Notes: a model not told the origin generated them from the sequence alone. A stretch of 64,000 bases of DNA from Pseudomonas abyssi (GCF_002307495.1 NZ_NTMR01000012.1:172030-236029), one strand, 5' to 3'; positions 36,791 to 45,901 are shown, counted from the first letter of the stretch. Program-made: numbers and translations.

Positions 36791-37717
36791 TCAGGGGCCG
36801 ATGTACTTGCCTCTTAGGGTCATGCGATCAAAGCTGTAAACATGGGCATGAGGGCTTTCAATGCATCGCCCGACCAGTGGTAATACGTGGTCTGGCTTGC
36901 CCTGCCTTAGCTCAATATTACTGCCGCATAGGGGACAGTCGGCGCTGAATCTGACTAAGCGTGTCCACCGGGAGCGCTCGTGTCGGAACATTTCTATCTC
37001 GCAGCTATCTTCGAAAATAGCTGCTACGCCAAGAGGTGCTTTGACGACACAGTCATCAATTACTTTGAACCATGGTGCCAACGATTGCTTCCAAATAAAA
37101 AGGAAGCCAATTACCGCGATTAACAGGTGAAACAGACTTCCCATGTTTATCGATTCGTCACGTAATACAAGGCTCAGAATGACTAGGCTGAGCATCGCAA
37201 TCCAAGTGAGGCTTGCCAGCATGATCGAGGTTAGAAATGCCGTGCCAACGACGCTACGATTTTTAATCTCCCCTTTCTTGAAGAAAAAACGTGCCGTTAT
37301 AGATGGCTTAATCGAGCCTGGGGCGGATCTCCGGTAAGTGACTTCATCAGGTTGTACTTCTCTACCAGACTGGTTCTCGGCTTCTTCTGGTGCGAGCTCA
37401 AGCCAATAGAGACTGACATTGCCTCTTCCACCTCCCGGAGAGTACCCAAATCTAAGGCGCCTCGCCTCTGAGGTTTGGGTTAGATTCAGTGCTTTTTGCA
37501 AGACAGAGATGCTAGGCATCCACTTCTGAGGATCCATCTCCCGCTCGGCGGCGGTACCACAGCAATGCAGTAGGGTCGCCGCCTCAAAAGTTAGCTTTTC
37601 ATAGACATCGTCACGCTGGAGGCACGCGTCAACTATGTACGAGATGATCTCGTAGGATCGTCCCCGCGTAGGTTTGGCCTCTAGGTTCGATTTCAGCTGC
37701 TTCAGGGCATCGATCAT
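36791..37717 (-). CDS. Hypothetical two-TM protein with a zinc-type motif
   Basis: Protein of 308 aa. The N-terminal 140 residues are soluble. Two hydrophobic segments follow (VVGTAFLTSIMLASLTWIAM with its extension to about residue 185, and LFHLLIAVIGFLFIWK), then a C-terminal cytoplasmic-type domain with CPLCGSNIEL and GRCIESPHAHVYSFD, a possible metal site. A 126-bp AT-rich gap separates it from the divergent CoiA-like gene. No function recognised; a membrane-anchored effector or sensor is possible. Confidence 0.7.
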   Translation of the reverse strand: MIDALKQLKSNLEAKPTRGRSYEIISYIVDACLQRDDVYEKLTFEAATLLHCCGTAAEREMDPQKWMPSISVLQKALNLTQTSEARRLRFGYSPGGGRGNVSLYWLELAPEEAENQSGREVQPDEVTYRRSAPGSIKPSITARFFFKKGEIKNRSVVGTAFLTSIMLASLTWIAMLSLVILSLVLRDESINMGSLFHLLIAVIGFLFIWKQSLAPWFKVIDDCVVKAPLGVAAIFEDSCEIEMFRHERSRWTRLVRFSADCPLCGSNIELRQGKPDHVLPLVGRCIESPHAHVYSFDRMTLRGKYIGP

Positions 37718-37843
37718 GCATTTCCCTATGCTTTTGATTAATAAGAATATTTAACCACAAAAACCGGAAGATGCGGGTTAGTGGAGGTTTTTTCCATTTG
37801 AGATTTTCAGTCTTGGGGCTTCTTAACTCCAGAGGGAATTCTC

Positions 37844-38707
37844 ATGAGCATGACCATAGCTGAAGACTTTCAAGGGCATGTGGTTACGGTCGGCGAAGTA
37901 GTAAGCGGCTTGGGGTGTAACTGCCGATGCCTCGAGTGTGGTGAGACGCTCATCGCGCGCAAGGGTCGACAGAGAACGCACCATTTCTCACACGCATCGT
38001 CCAAAAGAGCATGTCGAATCAGTCTAGAAAGCTTTGTGCATAAATACGCCAAGCAGCTAGTGAAGGAAAGTCTAGGTCTGCAATTGCCACTGATGCCGGG
38101 CCACCATTCTGAGGCGGCTGATAGCAGTGCTTGGTGGGATTTCGTGTCTGTTGAAGAAGAGGTTTGGATGGGCGACTTCAGGCCTGATCTGGTAGCGGAG
38201 CTGCCTGATGGGCCGCTAGCTGTGGAGTTTGCTTATACGTCTTTTGTGGATGACGAAAAGCAAAGCAAGATCACAAAAAGGGGGCTGCGCGCGATCGAGG
38301 TGAACCTCAGTGGGTTAGTTGTAGCGCCGACCATTGACGGCCTGATAGAGCTCAGGCGGGTGATATTGCATGATCCGTCTTTGAAGGTCTGGCTTCATCC
38401 GCGTGAGGAGTTAGTGGCAGAGGATGAGGGTAACGACGAAGTGATCGAGAGCGACGTGAACTGCACTGCAGTATTGCCTCTTGCAGTGCGCTATACGATT
38501 CAGGGCTTGTGGGTAGACGTTCGAGTTCTGCCGTTTGGTGAAATTGTTGTTCGTTCGGTTTCATATAGTCCGGTCGTCGTCGACCTTCTCAGACAGCTAG
38601 CGAGACGTTATGGCGGCAGTTATATAAAAAAATATAGAAACTGGCGATTTGCTAGCTGGACACACGCATTGCTTCTGAATGAGCTGGAAGCGTTAGCTGG
38701 CGGTTGA
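37844..38707 (+). CDS. CoiA-like nuclease-family protein
   Basis: Protein of 287 aa resembling competence protein CoiA-type proteins. An N-terminal zinc ribbon has CRCLECGETLIARKG (C29, C32) and HHFSH (46-50). A PD-(D/E)xK-like nuclease core follows: DFRPDLVAEL (D115), LAVEFAYTS (E128) and K139. Domain order and spacing fit this family, though its role outside Gram-positive competence is not known. It has AGAGGGA upstream of ATG and ends at a terminator. It is the last gene inside the transposon. Confidence 0.75.
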   Translation: MSMTIAEDFQGHVVTVGEVVSGLGCNCRCLECGETLIARKGRQRTHHFSHASSKRACRISLESFVHKYAKQLVKESLGLQLPLMPGHHSEAADSSAWWDFVSVEEEVWMGDFRPDLVAELPDGPLAVEFAYTSFVDDEKQSKITKRGLRAIEVNLSGLVVAPTIDGLIELRRVILHDPSLKVWLHPREELVAEDEGNDEVIESDVNCTAVLPLAVRYTIQGLWVDVRVLPFGEIVVRSVSYSPVVVDLLRQLARRYGGSYIKKYRNWRFASWTHALLLNELEALAGG

Positions 38708-38799
38708 GCTCTCCCAAACAGCTCTCATGAGGCTTGGGTCGAAAGTATGAACTTATGAAGTTGTATATGCGGAAGCCATACGGTGGTGTTAATTCGTAT

Positions 38800-38824
38800 A
38801 AATTGACAAGTCGTCAATTTTTCT
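38800..38824 (+). terminator. Terminator after the CoiA-like gene
   Basis: AAATTGAC (38800-38807), 5-base loop, GTCAATTT (38813-38820), then TT. A perfect 8-bp stem ending in a T tract, about 95 bp after the stop codon and before the transposon right-end repeats. Confidence 0.75.
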
Positions 38825-38869
38825 GATAGATTTTTACCATCCAGCTTCTGGCCAAGTTGTGTGGTTTGT

Positions 38870-38995
38870 TAACTTTTTCCGATATTGGGTCTTTGCAGAT
38901 TAACTTTGGTCGGTGGTGAAAATAACTTTTCTCGTTCTGTCGTGTATAACTGATCTTTCGGATGCGTCAATGACGAGTAACTTTGAACGCCTACA
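38870..38995 (-). repeat. Right end of the Tn7-like element, four or five TnsB-type repeats
   Basis: TAACTTTG/T octamers, inverted relative to the left end, at 38870-38877, 38901-38908, 38923-38930 and 38978-38985; a weak copy TAACTGAT is at 38946-38953. The end closes with CGCCTACA at 38988-38995, the inverse of the left TGTAGGCG. More and differently spaced sites than the left end, as in Tn7, whose two ends differ in the same way. Confidence 0.87.
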
Positions 38996-39016
38996 GGCGC
39001 TCGCAGGTTGATGGTA

Positions 39017-39052
39017 AAAACCCCTTTAACTGTATGGTTAAAGGGGTTTTTT
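39017..39052. terminator. Terminator, probably the original gyrB terminator
   Basis: AAAACCCCTTTAAC (39017-39030), loop TGTATG, GTTAAAGGGGTTTT (39037-39050), then more T. A perfect 14-bp stem with T tracts in both directions, placed between gyrB and the convergent pilT-like gene once the transposon is removed. Confidence 0.93.
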
Positions 39053-39108
39053 AATGCTCGCTGCCTGCTGCCCTGCCCCGTGCCTCAGAGCCCCAGGCAA
39101 GCCGGGAG

Positions 39109-40296
39109 CTAGCGAAAATCGTCGGTCAGATCTGAATCGGAGAAGCTGTTGCCGGACGACTTGAAGGTGAGCTCCGTTTCCTGCTGCGGGGAAGCCTCAG
39201 GCTTCTGCTCGGGCATGCTCAGCGGCGACTCGCTGCGGGTGTCGCTGAACTTGGCCTTGAGCTTCAGGTCGGTCGCCGAGTCGGCGTAGCGCAGCGCCAT
39301 ATCCAGCGTGATGCTGCCCTTGCCGACCAGCTCGTACAGGTGCTGATCAAAGCTCTGCAGGCCGGGCTCCTGACCACGGTTCATTGAATCCTTGATCTCG
39401 TGCAGTTCATCACGGGCGATCAGGTTGCGTATGTACGGCGTACGCAGCAACACCTCGACGGCGGCGACCCGCTTCTTCTCTACGCCCGGAACCAGCCGCT
39501 GGGCAACGATGCCGGCCAGGTTCATTGAGATGTCACCGAGGGTCTGTTTGCGCTCGCCTTCGGGGAACAGATTGACGATGCGCTCGATCGCCTGAACGCT
39601 GTTGGTGGCGTGCAGGGTGGCGACCACCAGGTGACCCGTTTCGCTGTAGTGCAGTGCGTGCTGCATGGTCGCCTTGTCGCGGACCTCGCCGATCATGATC
39701 ACATCCGGCGATTCACGCAGCACGTTACGCAAGGCATGGGCAAAGCTCTGGGTGTCCAGGCCGACCTCACGCTGATCGACGATGGACTTTTTGTGCTTGT
39801 GCAGAAACTCGATGGGATCTTCGATACAGACGATATGCCCGGCGCGGTTGGTGTTGCGGTAATCGAGCATCGCCGCAAGCGTAGTGGATTTACCGGAGCC
39901 GGTGGCACCGACCACCAGGATCAGCCCGCGGTCCTTGAGGGCCAGCTTCTCCAGCTGCGCCGGCAAGCCCAGTTCGGCGAATGCCGGGATCTGGTGGCTA
40001 ATGTGGCGGACCACCATGCCGACTTCGCCGCGCTGGTAGTAGACGTTGATACGGAAACGCCCGCAGTTGGGCAGGCCGACCGCGAGGTTCATTTCCTGCT
40101 CGCGCTCAAACTCCTCGATCTGCTTCTCGCTCATCACCTGCCAGGCGAGTTCCTTGACGGCACCGGAGGCGAGTGGCTGGTTGCCGAAGGCAAAAAAATC
40201 CCCCTCGCGCTTGAGGGTGACGGGGGCGCCAACGCTGAAAAACAGGTCTGATCCTTCCTTCTCGACCAGGGCTTTGAGATAGCGATTAATATCCAT
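39109..40296 (-). CDS. PilT/PilU-family type IV pilus retraction ATPase
   Basis: Hexameric secretion-type ATPase of 395 aa. Walker A VVGATGSGKSTT is near residue 135; the Asp box HIVCIEDPIEFLHKHKKSIV, Walker B SPDVIMIGEVRD and the His box GHLVVATLHATNS follow. The N-terminus (MDINRYLKALVEKEGSDLFF) and the acidic Ser-rich tail (after residue 345) are more like PilU than PilT. No other pilus gene is nearby, so it may be an extra paralogue. It is the last gene of glyQ-glyS-gmhB-plsC and convergent with the gyrB side. Confidence 0.93.
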   Translation of the reverse strand: MDINRYLKALVEKEGSDLFFSVGAPVTLKREGDFFAFGNQPLASGAVKELAWQVMSEKQIEEFEREQEMNLAVGLPNCGRFRINVYYQRGEVGMVVRHISHQIPAFAELGLPAQLEKLALKDRGLILVVGATGSGKSTTLAAMLDYRNTNRAGHIVCIEDPIEFLHKHKKSIVDQREVGLDTQSFAHALRNVLRESPDVIMIGEVRDKATMQHALHYSETGHLVVATLHATNSVQAIERIVNLFPEGERKQTLGDISMNLAGIVAQRLVPGVEKKRVAAVEVLLRTPYIRNLIARDELHEIKDSMNRGQEPGLQSFDQHLYELVGKGSITLDMALRYADSATDLKLKAKFSDTRSESPLSMPEQKPEASPQQETELTFKSSGNSFSDSDLTDDFR

Positions 40297-40356
40297 ATCA
40301 AGACACCGAGCAGACAGTAGTTGTAGGGCGAACCCCCATTATGGACCAGAGCGCAC

Positions 40357-41091
40357 TCAGGCGTCGCGCAGGCTCTGCAGTTGGCTGTTGATCCAGGCCT
40401 CGGCCTGCTTGTTGGCGGCCACGATAGAGCGCGGGTCGGCGCCGGCGGGATAGATCGCCGGGCCAATCATGACCTTGATGGTGCCGGGCTTCTTGCCCCA
40501 GCCGTGACGGGGCCAGAATTCGCCGGCATTGTGCGCCAGCGGAATAATCGGGGCACCATTGGCGCAGGCCAGCGCCGCGCCACCACGGGAGAATTTGACC
40601 GGCTGGCCGGGCAGGTTACGGGTCCCCTCGGGGAAGACCAGAATCCACATGCCGTCTTTCAGCCGCTCGCCGCCGATGCGGGTCAGCTGTTGCAGTGAAT
40701 CGCGAGCCTTGCTGCGGTCGATGGCGATGGGTTTGGCCAGCGCGAAGGCCCAGCCAAAGAACGGCACCAGCAGCAGCTCACGCTTGATCAGCTGGGTTTG
40801 CGGGCGGAACAGACGAGGCAGGAAAAAGGTTTCCCAGGTGCTCTGGTGATTGGCCAGAATGACGCCGGGCTGATCGGGAATGTTTTCCTGCCCGCTGACC
40901 TCATAGTGGATACCGACGATGTGGCGGGTCAGCCAGACGGCGACGCCGGTCCACCACTCGATGATCACCTTGACCCGCCAGCGGACATTGAGAAAGGGCG
41001 CAACCGGGATGATCAGCACGCACCAGATCGCGGCGCTGGTCGACAGCAGCAGATAGAACAGGGCGACGCGTAGGGACATCAGCAGGGACAT
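40357..41091 (-). CDS. plsC: 1-acyl-sn-glycerol-3-phosphate acyltransferase
   Basis: Lysophosphatidate acyltransferase, 244 aa from ATG 41091 (MSLLMSLRVALFYLLLS), making phosphatidate for phospholipids at the inner membrane. N-terminal hydrophobic segments precede the catalytic NHQSTWETF motif; here the usual HxxxxD aspartate position is Glu, a variant known in this family. FPEGTRN binds glycerol-3-phosphate. An upstream extension of the frame to 41244 belongs to gmhB DNA and is not real. Four bp separate it from gmhB. Confidence 0.95.
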   Translation of the reverse strand: MSLLMSLRVALFYLLLSTSAAIWCVLIIPVAPFLNVRWRVKVIIEWWTGVAVWLTRHIVGIHYEVSGQENIPDQPGVILANHQSTWETFFLPRLFRPQTQLIKRELLLVPFFGWAFALAKPIAIDRSKARDSLQQLTRIGGERLKDGMWILVFPEGTRNLPGQPVKFSRGGAALACANGAPIIPLAHNAGEFWPRHGWGKKPGTIKVMIGPAIYPAGADPRSIVAANKQAEAWINSQLQSLRDA

Positions 41092-41095
41092 GGGT

Positions 41096-41629
41096 TCAGG
41101 TTTCCAGAAGATGATCGACGACGGCCGCCAGGTCATCGAAGACCTGCGTGCCGGTGGGCAGCGTCTTGTGCTCGCTGCGAGCGCCCTTGCCGGTGCGTAC
41201 CAAGTAGGGTGTACAACCGACGGCAGCGCCGGCCTCCAGGTCACGCGGGCTGTCGCCCACGGTAGGCACGCCGTTCAGCGACTGATGGAAATGCTCGGCG
41301 ATCTGAATGAACAGGCCCGGCAGCGGCTTGCGGCAGTCGCAGCCGGCCTCTGGTGTGTGCGGACAGTACCGGATGAGGTCCACCTGGCCGCCCTGCTCCG
41401 CCACCAGCTGGCAAAGGCGGTCATGCATGCTTTGCAGGGTGGCTTCGCTGTAGTAGCCGCGGCCCACGCCGGATTGGTTGGTCGCGACAGCGACCGTCCA
41501 GCCCGCCTTGCTCAGCCGCGCGATGGCGGTGATGGAGCCCGGTAGCGGAATCCATTCTTCCAGCGATTTGATATAGGCGTCGGAGTCGTAATTGATGACT
41601 CCGTCGCGGTCGAGAATAATCAGCTTCAC
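41096..41629 (-). CDS. gmhB: Heptose bisphosphate phosphatase GmhB
   Basis: D-glycero-D-manno-heptose-1,7-bisphosphate 7-phosphatase of the HAD family, 177 aa, in the ADP-heptose pathway for LPS core. The HAD aspartates are in KLIILDRDGVIN, TNQSGVGRG follows, and the structural zinc loop is CPHTPEAGCDCRKPLPG. The GTG at 41629 fits the family start; a TTG at 41644 would add five residues from the repeat upstream. Located between glyS and plsC. Confidence 0.93.
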   Translation of the reverse strand: MKLIILDRDGVINYDSDAYIKSLEEWIPLPGSITAIARLSKAGWTVAVATNQSGVGRGYYSEATLQSMHDRLCQLVAEQGGQVDLIRYCPHTPEAGCDCRKPLPGLFIQIAEHFHQSLNGVPTVGDSPRDLEAGAAVGCTPYLVRTGKGARSEHKTLPTGTQVFDDLAAVVDHLLET

Positions 41630-41704
41630 AGCGGCAAGCTCCAAGCGGCAAGCTACAAGTCAACGCGGACGGCTTGCCGCTTACAGCTTGTAGCTTGCGG
41701 CTGC
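41630..41704. repeat. REP-like palindromic repeat between glyS and gmhB
   Basis: Repeated AGCGGCAAGCT-type words form inverted pairs: AAGCGGCAAGC (41643-41653) with GCTTGCCGCTT (41672-41682), and AGCTACAAG with CTTGTAGCT just beyond. Such GCTTGCCGCT/CTTGTAGCTTG palindromes are scattered in Pseudomonas genomes between genes. It may stabilise or end the glyQS transcript. Confidence 0.7.
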
Positions 41705-41706
41705 TT

Positions 41707-43779
41707 TTAACCCAACAGCGAAATATCCGCTACACCCAGGAACAGGCCGCGCAGGCGCGCCAGCAGCGCGTAGCGGTTGGCTTTCACGGCGGCATCGTCG
41801 GCGTTTACCAGTACCTGCTCGAAGAACGCATCTACCGGCTCACGCAGGGCGGCCAGTCGTTCCAGAGTGGGTTGGTATTGACGTTGCGAGGTCAGCGGCG
41901 CGACAGCCTGCTCTGCGGCTTCTACGGCGGCCGCCAGGGCTTTCTCTGCGCTCTCGCTCAGCAGGGCGGCGTTGATCTGGGTACCCACCACGCCGTCGGC
42001 CTTGGACAGGATATTGGACACCCGCTTGTTGGCCGCAGCCAGGGTATCGGCCTCGGGCAGACGACGGAAGGCCTGTACCGCTTGCACACGCTGATCAAAG
42101 TCCAGCGGCGAGGTCGGGCTGACGGCGCGGACGGACTGGTATACGGCGACGTCGATGCCTTCGTCCTCGTAGCGGGCGCGGAGGCGATCGAAGATAAAGT
42201 CCTTCACCAGATCGACCAAGCTGGTGTCACCGTCCTTCAGCGAAACGCCCGACTTGCTCAAATACTCCTGCCTGGACCAGGCCACTGTGCCGACCAGGTC
42301 GAGATCCAGCTGTTTCTCGATCAGGATACGCAGCACACCCAAAGCCGCACGGCGCAGGGCATACGGGTCCTTGGAGCCGGTCGGCAGCATGCCGATACCG
42401 AAGATGCCGACCAGCGTGTCGATCTTGTCGGCCAGCGCGACGGCGGCACCGGTCAGGGTGCTTGGCAGTTCGGCACCGGCGCCACGTGGCATGTACTGCT
42501 CGTTCAGGGCCAGGGCAACGTCATCGGCCTCGCCGTCGTGCTTGGCGTAGTAGTAACCGGCAATCCCCTGCAGCTCGGGGAACTCGCCGACCATCTCGGT
42601 CGCCAGGTCGCACTTGGACAGCAGGCCGGCGCGGGCGGCGCGCTCGGCGTCACCACCTAGCTGGTTGGCGATCAGGCGGGCCAGATCGGATACGCGCTGT
42701 GCTTTCTCGAAGACACTGCCCAGTTCAGCCTGGAACACCACATTGGCCAAGCGCTCGTTGCGCGTCTCCAGGGGATGTTTCTGATCCTGCTTGAAGAAGA
42801 ACTCGGCGTCGGTCAGGCGCGGGCGTACGACTTTCTCGTTGCCCTCGATGATCTGTGTCGGGTCTTTGCTCTCAAGGTTGGAGACCGTGATAAAGCGCGG
42901 CAGCAGCTTGCCGCTCGCATCCAGCAGGCAGAAGTATTTCTGGTTGTCCTGCATGGTCGAGATCAGCGCTTCCTGCGGTACGTCGAGGAAGCGTTCTTCG
43001 AAGCTGCAGACCAGCGGTACCGGCCACTCGACCAGCGCGGTCACTTCGTCCAGCAGATCGGCCGGCACGATGGCCGTACCCTGCTGCTCGGCCGCCAGCG
43101 TGTCGACGCGGTTCTTGATGATCTCGCGGCGCTCGGCGAAGTCGGCGATCACGTGTGCGCTGCGCAGGGTTTCCGCGTAGGCCGCCGGACTGGCGATGGT
43201 GACCTGATCCGGATGATGGAAGCGGTGGCCACGGGACAGGTTGCCGGCCTGCTGGGAGAGAATCTCGCAGGGCACGACCTGCTCGCCGAGCAGCATCACC
43301 AGCCACTGGGTCGGACGGACGAATTCGGTCTTGCGGGCACCCCAGCGCATGCGCTTGGGAATCGGCAGCGCGGCCAGTGCGGCGTCGACGATGCCCGGCA
43401 GCAGGTCGGTGGCCGGCTGGCCCGGGATGTTCTGCACAAAGCGCAGCTTCGGGCCGCTCTGATCGATCTCGGCCAGACTGACACCGCACTTGCGGGCAAA
43501 GCCCTCGGCGGCTTTGGTCGGCTTGCCGTCGGCATCGAACGCGGCCTGCAGCGGCGGGCCATCAAGCTGGCTGGTGCGATCGGGCTGCTGGGTTGCCAGC
43601 GCCTCGACCAGCACGGCCAGGCGGCGCGGCGCGGCGTAGTAGCGAGCCTTGCTGTAGTCCAGGCCAGCGTCTTTCAGGCCGCCTTCAACCCCGGCCAGAA
43701 AGGCTTCGGCCAGTTTCTTCAGGGCCTTGGGAGGCAGCTCTTCGGTGCCCAGTTCAACGAGAAAATCCTGCGCCTGCAT
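41707..43779 (-). CDS. glyS: Glycyl-tRNA synthetase beta subunit
   Basis: Beta chain of the alpha2beta2 glycyl-tRNA synthetase, 690 aa (usual length about 685). Starts [20 protein letters not shown], has RGHRFHHP and the conserved [20 protein letters not shown] region, and ends with the anticodon-binding-like C-terminal part. Its start codon overlaps the glyQ stop by one base (TAATG), the classic coupling. Confidence 0.97.
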   Translation of the reverse strand: MQAQDFLVELGTEELPPKALKKLAEAFLAGVEGGLKDAGLDYSKARYYAAPRRLAVLVEALATQQPDRTSQLDGPPLQAAFDADGKPTKAAEGFARKCGVSLAEIDQSGPKLRFVQNIPGQPATDLLPGIVDAALAALPIPKRMRWGARKTEFVRPTQWLVMLLGEQVVPCEILSQQAGNLSRGHRFHHPDQVTIASPAAYAETLRSAHVIADFAERREIIKNRVDTLAAEQQGTAIVPADLLDEVTALVEWPVPLVCSFEERFLDVPQEALISTMQDNQKYFCLLDASGKLLPRFITVSNLESKDPTQIIEGNEKVVRPRLTDAEFFFKQDQKHPLETRNERLANVVFQAELGSVFEKAQRVSDLARLIANQLGGDAERAARAGLLSKCDLATEMVGEFPELQGIAGYYYAKHDGEADDVALALNEQYMPRGAGAELPSTLTGAAVALADKIDTLVGIFGIGMLPTGSKDPYALRRAALGVLRILIEKQLDLDLVGTVAWSRQEYLSKSGVSLKDGDTSLVDLVKDFIFDRLRARYEDEGIDVAVYQSVRAVSPTSPLDFDQRVQAVQAFRRLPEADTLAAANKRVSNILSKADGVVGTQINAALLSESAEKALAAAVEAAEQAVAPLTSQRQYQPTLERLAALREPVDAFFEQVLVNADDAAVKANRYALLARLRGLFLGVADISLLG

Positions 43780-44726
43780 TATTCGGCCTCCTTCAGCTTG
43801 GCCAGTACTTCGTCACGCAATTCGGGGGTGGCCATCGGGAAGCCGAGGCGGGCGCGGGCCAGCAGATAGCTCTGGGCAATCGCGCGGGACAGGGTGCGAA
43901 CACGGAGAATGTAACGCTGACGCTCGGTTACCGAGATGGCGCGGCGGGCGTCCAGCAGGTTGAAGGTGTGCGATGCTTTGATGACCATTTCATAGGCCGG
44001 CAGCGGCAGTTCCAGCTCGATCAGGCGGTTGGCTTCGCTCTCGTAGAAATCGAACAGTTCAAACAGCTTGTCGACGTTGGCGTGCTCGAAGTTATAGGTC
44101 GACTGCTCCACCTCGTTCTGGTGGAACACGTCGCCGTAGCTGACCTTGCCGAACGGGCCGTCGGAGTAGACCAGGTCGTAGACCGAGTCGACGCCCTGCA
44201 GGTACATCGCCAGACGCTCGAGACCGTAGGTGATCTCGCCGGTGACGGGATAGCACTCGACGCCACCGACCTGCTGGAAGTAGGTGAACTGGGTCACTTC
44301 CATGCCGTTGAGCCAGACTTCCCAGCCCAGACCCCAGGCGCCTAGGGTTGGCGATTCCCAGTTGTCTTCAACGAAGCGGATGTCATGCACCAGCGGGTCG
44401 ATGCCGATGTGGCGCAGTGAATCCAGATACAGCTCCTGGATGTTGTCCGGGTTGGGCTTCAGCACCACCTGGAACTGGTAGTAATGCTGCAGGCGGTTCG
44501 GGTTCTCGCCGTAGCGGCCGTCAGCGGGGCGGCGGCTGGGTTGTACGTAGGCGGCGTTCCAGGTTTCCGGGCCAATGGCGCGCAGGAAGGTAGCTGTGTG
44601 GAAGGTGCCGGCACCCATTTCCATGTCGTAGGGCTGCAAAACCACACAACCCCGCTCTGCCCAGTAGCTTTGCAGGGCAAGGATCAGTCCTTGAAAGGTG
44701 TGGACGGCTGGATTGGTTTGAGTCAC
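43779..44726 (-). CDS. glyQ: Glycyl-tRNA synthetase alpha subunit
   Basis: Catalytic alpha chain, 315 aa from GTG 44726 ([19 protein letters not shown]), the normal length; a GTG at 44735 would add three residues. Nearly invariant family sequence is visible: [53 protein letters not shown]. First gene of glyQ-glyS-gmhB-plsC-pilT-like. A gap of about 135 bp upstream should hold the promoter. Confidence 0.97.
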   Translation of the reverse strand: MTQTNPAVHTFQGLILALQSYWAERGCVVLQPYDMEMGAGTFHTATFLRAIGPETWNAAYVQPSRRPADGRYGENPNRLQHYYQFQVVLKPNPDNIQELYLDSLRHIGIDPLVHDIRFVEDNWESPTLGAWGLGWEVWLNGMEVTQFTYFQQVGGVECYPVTGEITYGLERLAMYLQGVDSVYDLVYSDGPFGKVSYGDVFHQNEVEQSTYNFEHANVDKLFELFDFYESEANRLIELELPLPAYEMVIKASHTFNLLDARRAISVTERQRYILRVRTLSRAIAQSYLLARARLGFPMATPELRDEVLAKLKEAE

Positions 44727-44862
44727 GTGTTTCACCAGGTCGGGCTGTGAAATTGAGAAAGGCCGAAGTATACAGTCAGAACGCCTGCGACATACAGGAA
44801 AGCGGCGTATTTACTGGTCTGCGCCGCAGAATGCGGCGACCCTTGCCTATCGCTTTGCGTGC

Positions 44863-45900
44863 TCATGGGTGCGCCACGGCCGAACGTTCGATGACCTGCC
44901 CAAGACGGTCGAAATCGATATTGGCGCCGGAGTTGATGGCGATCAGGGTATCGCCCTGGATGCCCTCCCGGCGCACGTACTGGCGTAGCCCGGCCACCGC
45001 CAGTGCACCGGAGGGTTCGGTGATGGAGCGGGTATCGTCGTAGATGGCGCGCACGGCGCTGCAGATCTCATCGTTGCTGACCGTGATTACCTCATCGACA
45101 TAGCGCCGGCAGTACTCGAAGTTCAGCGCGCCGATCTGCGCGACGGCGACGCCGTCGGCAAAGCGACCAACCTGGGGCAGCACCACGCGCGCATTGGCCG
45201 CCAGCGCGGCCTGCAGGCAGGCAGACTCCTTCGACTCGACACCGATCACCCGTACCTCCGGGCGCAGGTACTTGATGTAGGCCGCCACCCCGGCAATCAG
45301 CCCGCCGCCGCCAACCGGCACGAAGACCGCGTGCAGTGGGCTCTGGTACTGGCGCAGCAGCTCCACGGCGACTGTGCCCTGGCCAGCGATCACATCGGGG
45401 TCGTCAAAGGGCGGGACAAAGGTATAGCCCTGCTGTTCGGCCAGTTGCAGGGCGTGGGCCAGCGCCTCGGCAAAGCTCTCACCGTGCAGCAGTGCGGTCG
45501 CGCCGCGGGCGCAAACCCCCTCTACCTTGAGCCGGGGGGTGGTGGTGGGCATGACGATCAGGGCGCGCGCGCCGAGTCGCTGGGCGGCCAGCGCCAGGCC
45601 CTGGGCGTGGTTGCCGGCAGAGGCGGTGATGACGCCGCGTGCGCGCTCGCTGGGGGTAAGACGCGCAACCCGGGTATAGGCGCCGCGGATCTTGAACGAG
45701 AACACCGGCTGCAGGTCTTCGCGCTTGAGCAACACTTGATTGTTCAGGTTGGCTGACAGGCGCGGGGCAAATTGCAGCGGGGTTTCAAGCGCAACGTCGT
45801 AGACCGGGGCCGAGAGGATGCTGCCGACCAGCGCGCGTAGCTGCGCCGTGCCGTCGTCCTCGCTGAGGTCGGTGTCGGAAGTGGGTGTGGCGGTGTTCAT
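44863..45900 (-). CDS. ilvA: Threonine ammonia-lyase, short form
   Basis: PLP-dependent threonine deaminase, 345 aa, converting threonine to 2-oxobutanoate, the first step to isoleucine. PLP lysine motif SFKIRGAYTRVA, SAGNHAQGLALAA and the glycine loop VGGGGLIAGVAAYIK are clear. It stops right after the catalytic domain (SGANIDFDRLGQVIERS), so the C-terminal ACT-like regulatory domains of the 500-aa biosynthetic IlvA are missing and classical isoleucine feedback should be absent. Expression appears controlled by a leader peptide and a hairpin over the ribosome site. Confidence 0.93.
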   Translation of the reverse strand: MNTATPTSDTDLSEDDGTAQLRALVGSILSAPVYDVALETPLQFAPRLSANLNNQVLLKREDLQPVFSFKIRGAYTRVARLTPSERARGVITASAGNHAQGLALAAQRLGARALIVMPTTTPRLKVEGVCARGATALLHGESFAEALAHALQLAEQQGYTFVPPFDDPDVIAGQGTVAVELLRQYQSPLHAVFVPVGGGGLIAGVAAYIKYLRPEVRVIGVESKESACLQAALAANARVVLPQVGRFADGVAVAQIGALNFEYCRRYVDEVITVSNDEICSAVRAIYDDTRSITEPSGALAVAGLRQYVRREGIQGDTLIAINSGANIDFDRLGQVIERSAVAHP

Positions 45901-45901
45901 G

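Larger units (their letters stand above)
9097..38995. mobile_element. Tn7-like transposon, about 29.9 kb, downstream of gyrB
   Basis: Bounded by terminal inverted repeats beginning TGTAGGCG: the left end (9097-9115) and the right end (reverse complement of 38977-38995) match at 17 of 19 bases. Both ends carry further CAAAGTTA-type repeats. Inside are tnsA, tnsB, tnsC and tniQ (28337-33686) and accessory cargo unrelated to the core on either side. The flanking core genes (gyrB; pilT-like, plsC, gmhB, glyS) fit their usual pseudomonad neighbourhood once the element is removed. The flanking 5-mers CGGCT and GGCGC do not match, so no target duplication is seen. Confidence 0.88.

Noticed and set aside
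40357..41244. N-terminally extended plsC
   Set aside because: The extra 51 codons overlap gmhB in another frame; family alignment supports the start at 41091.
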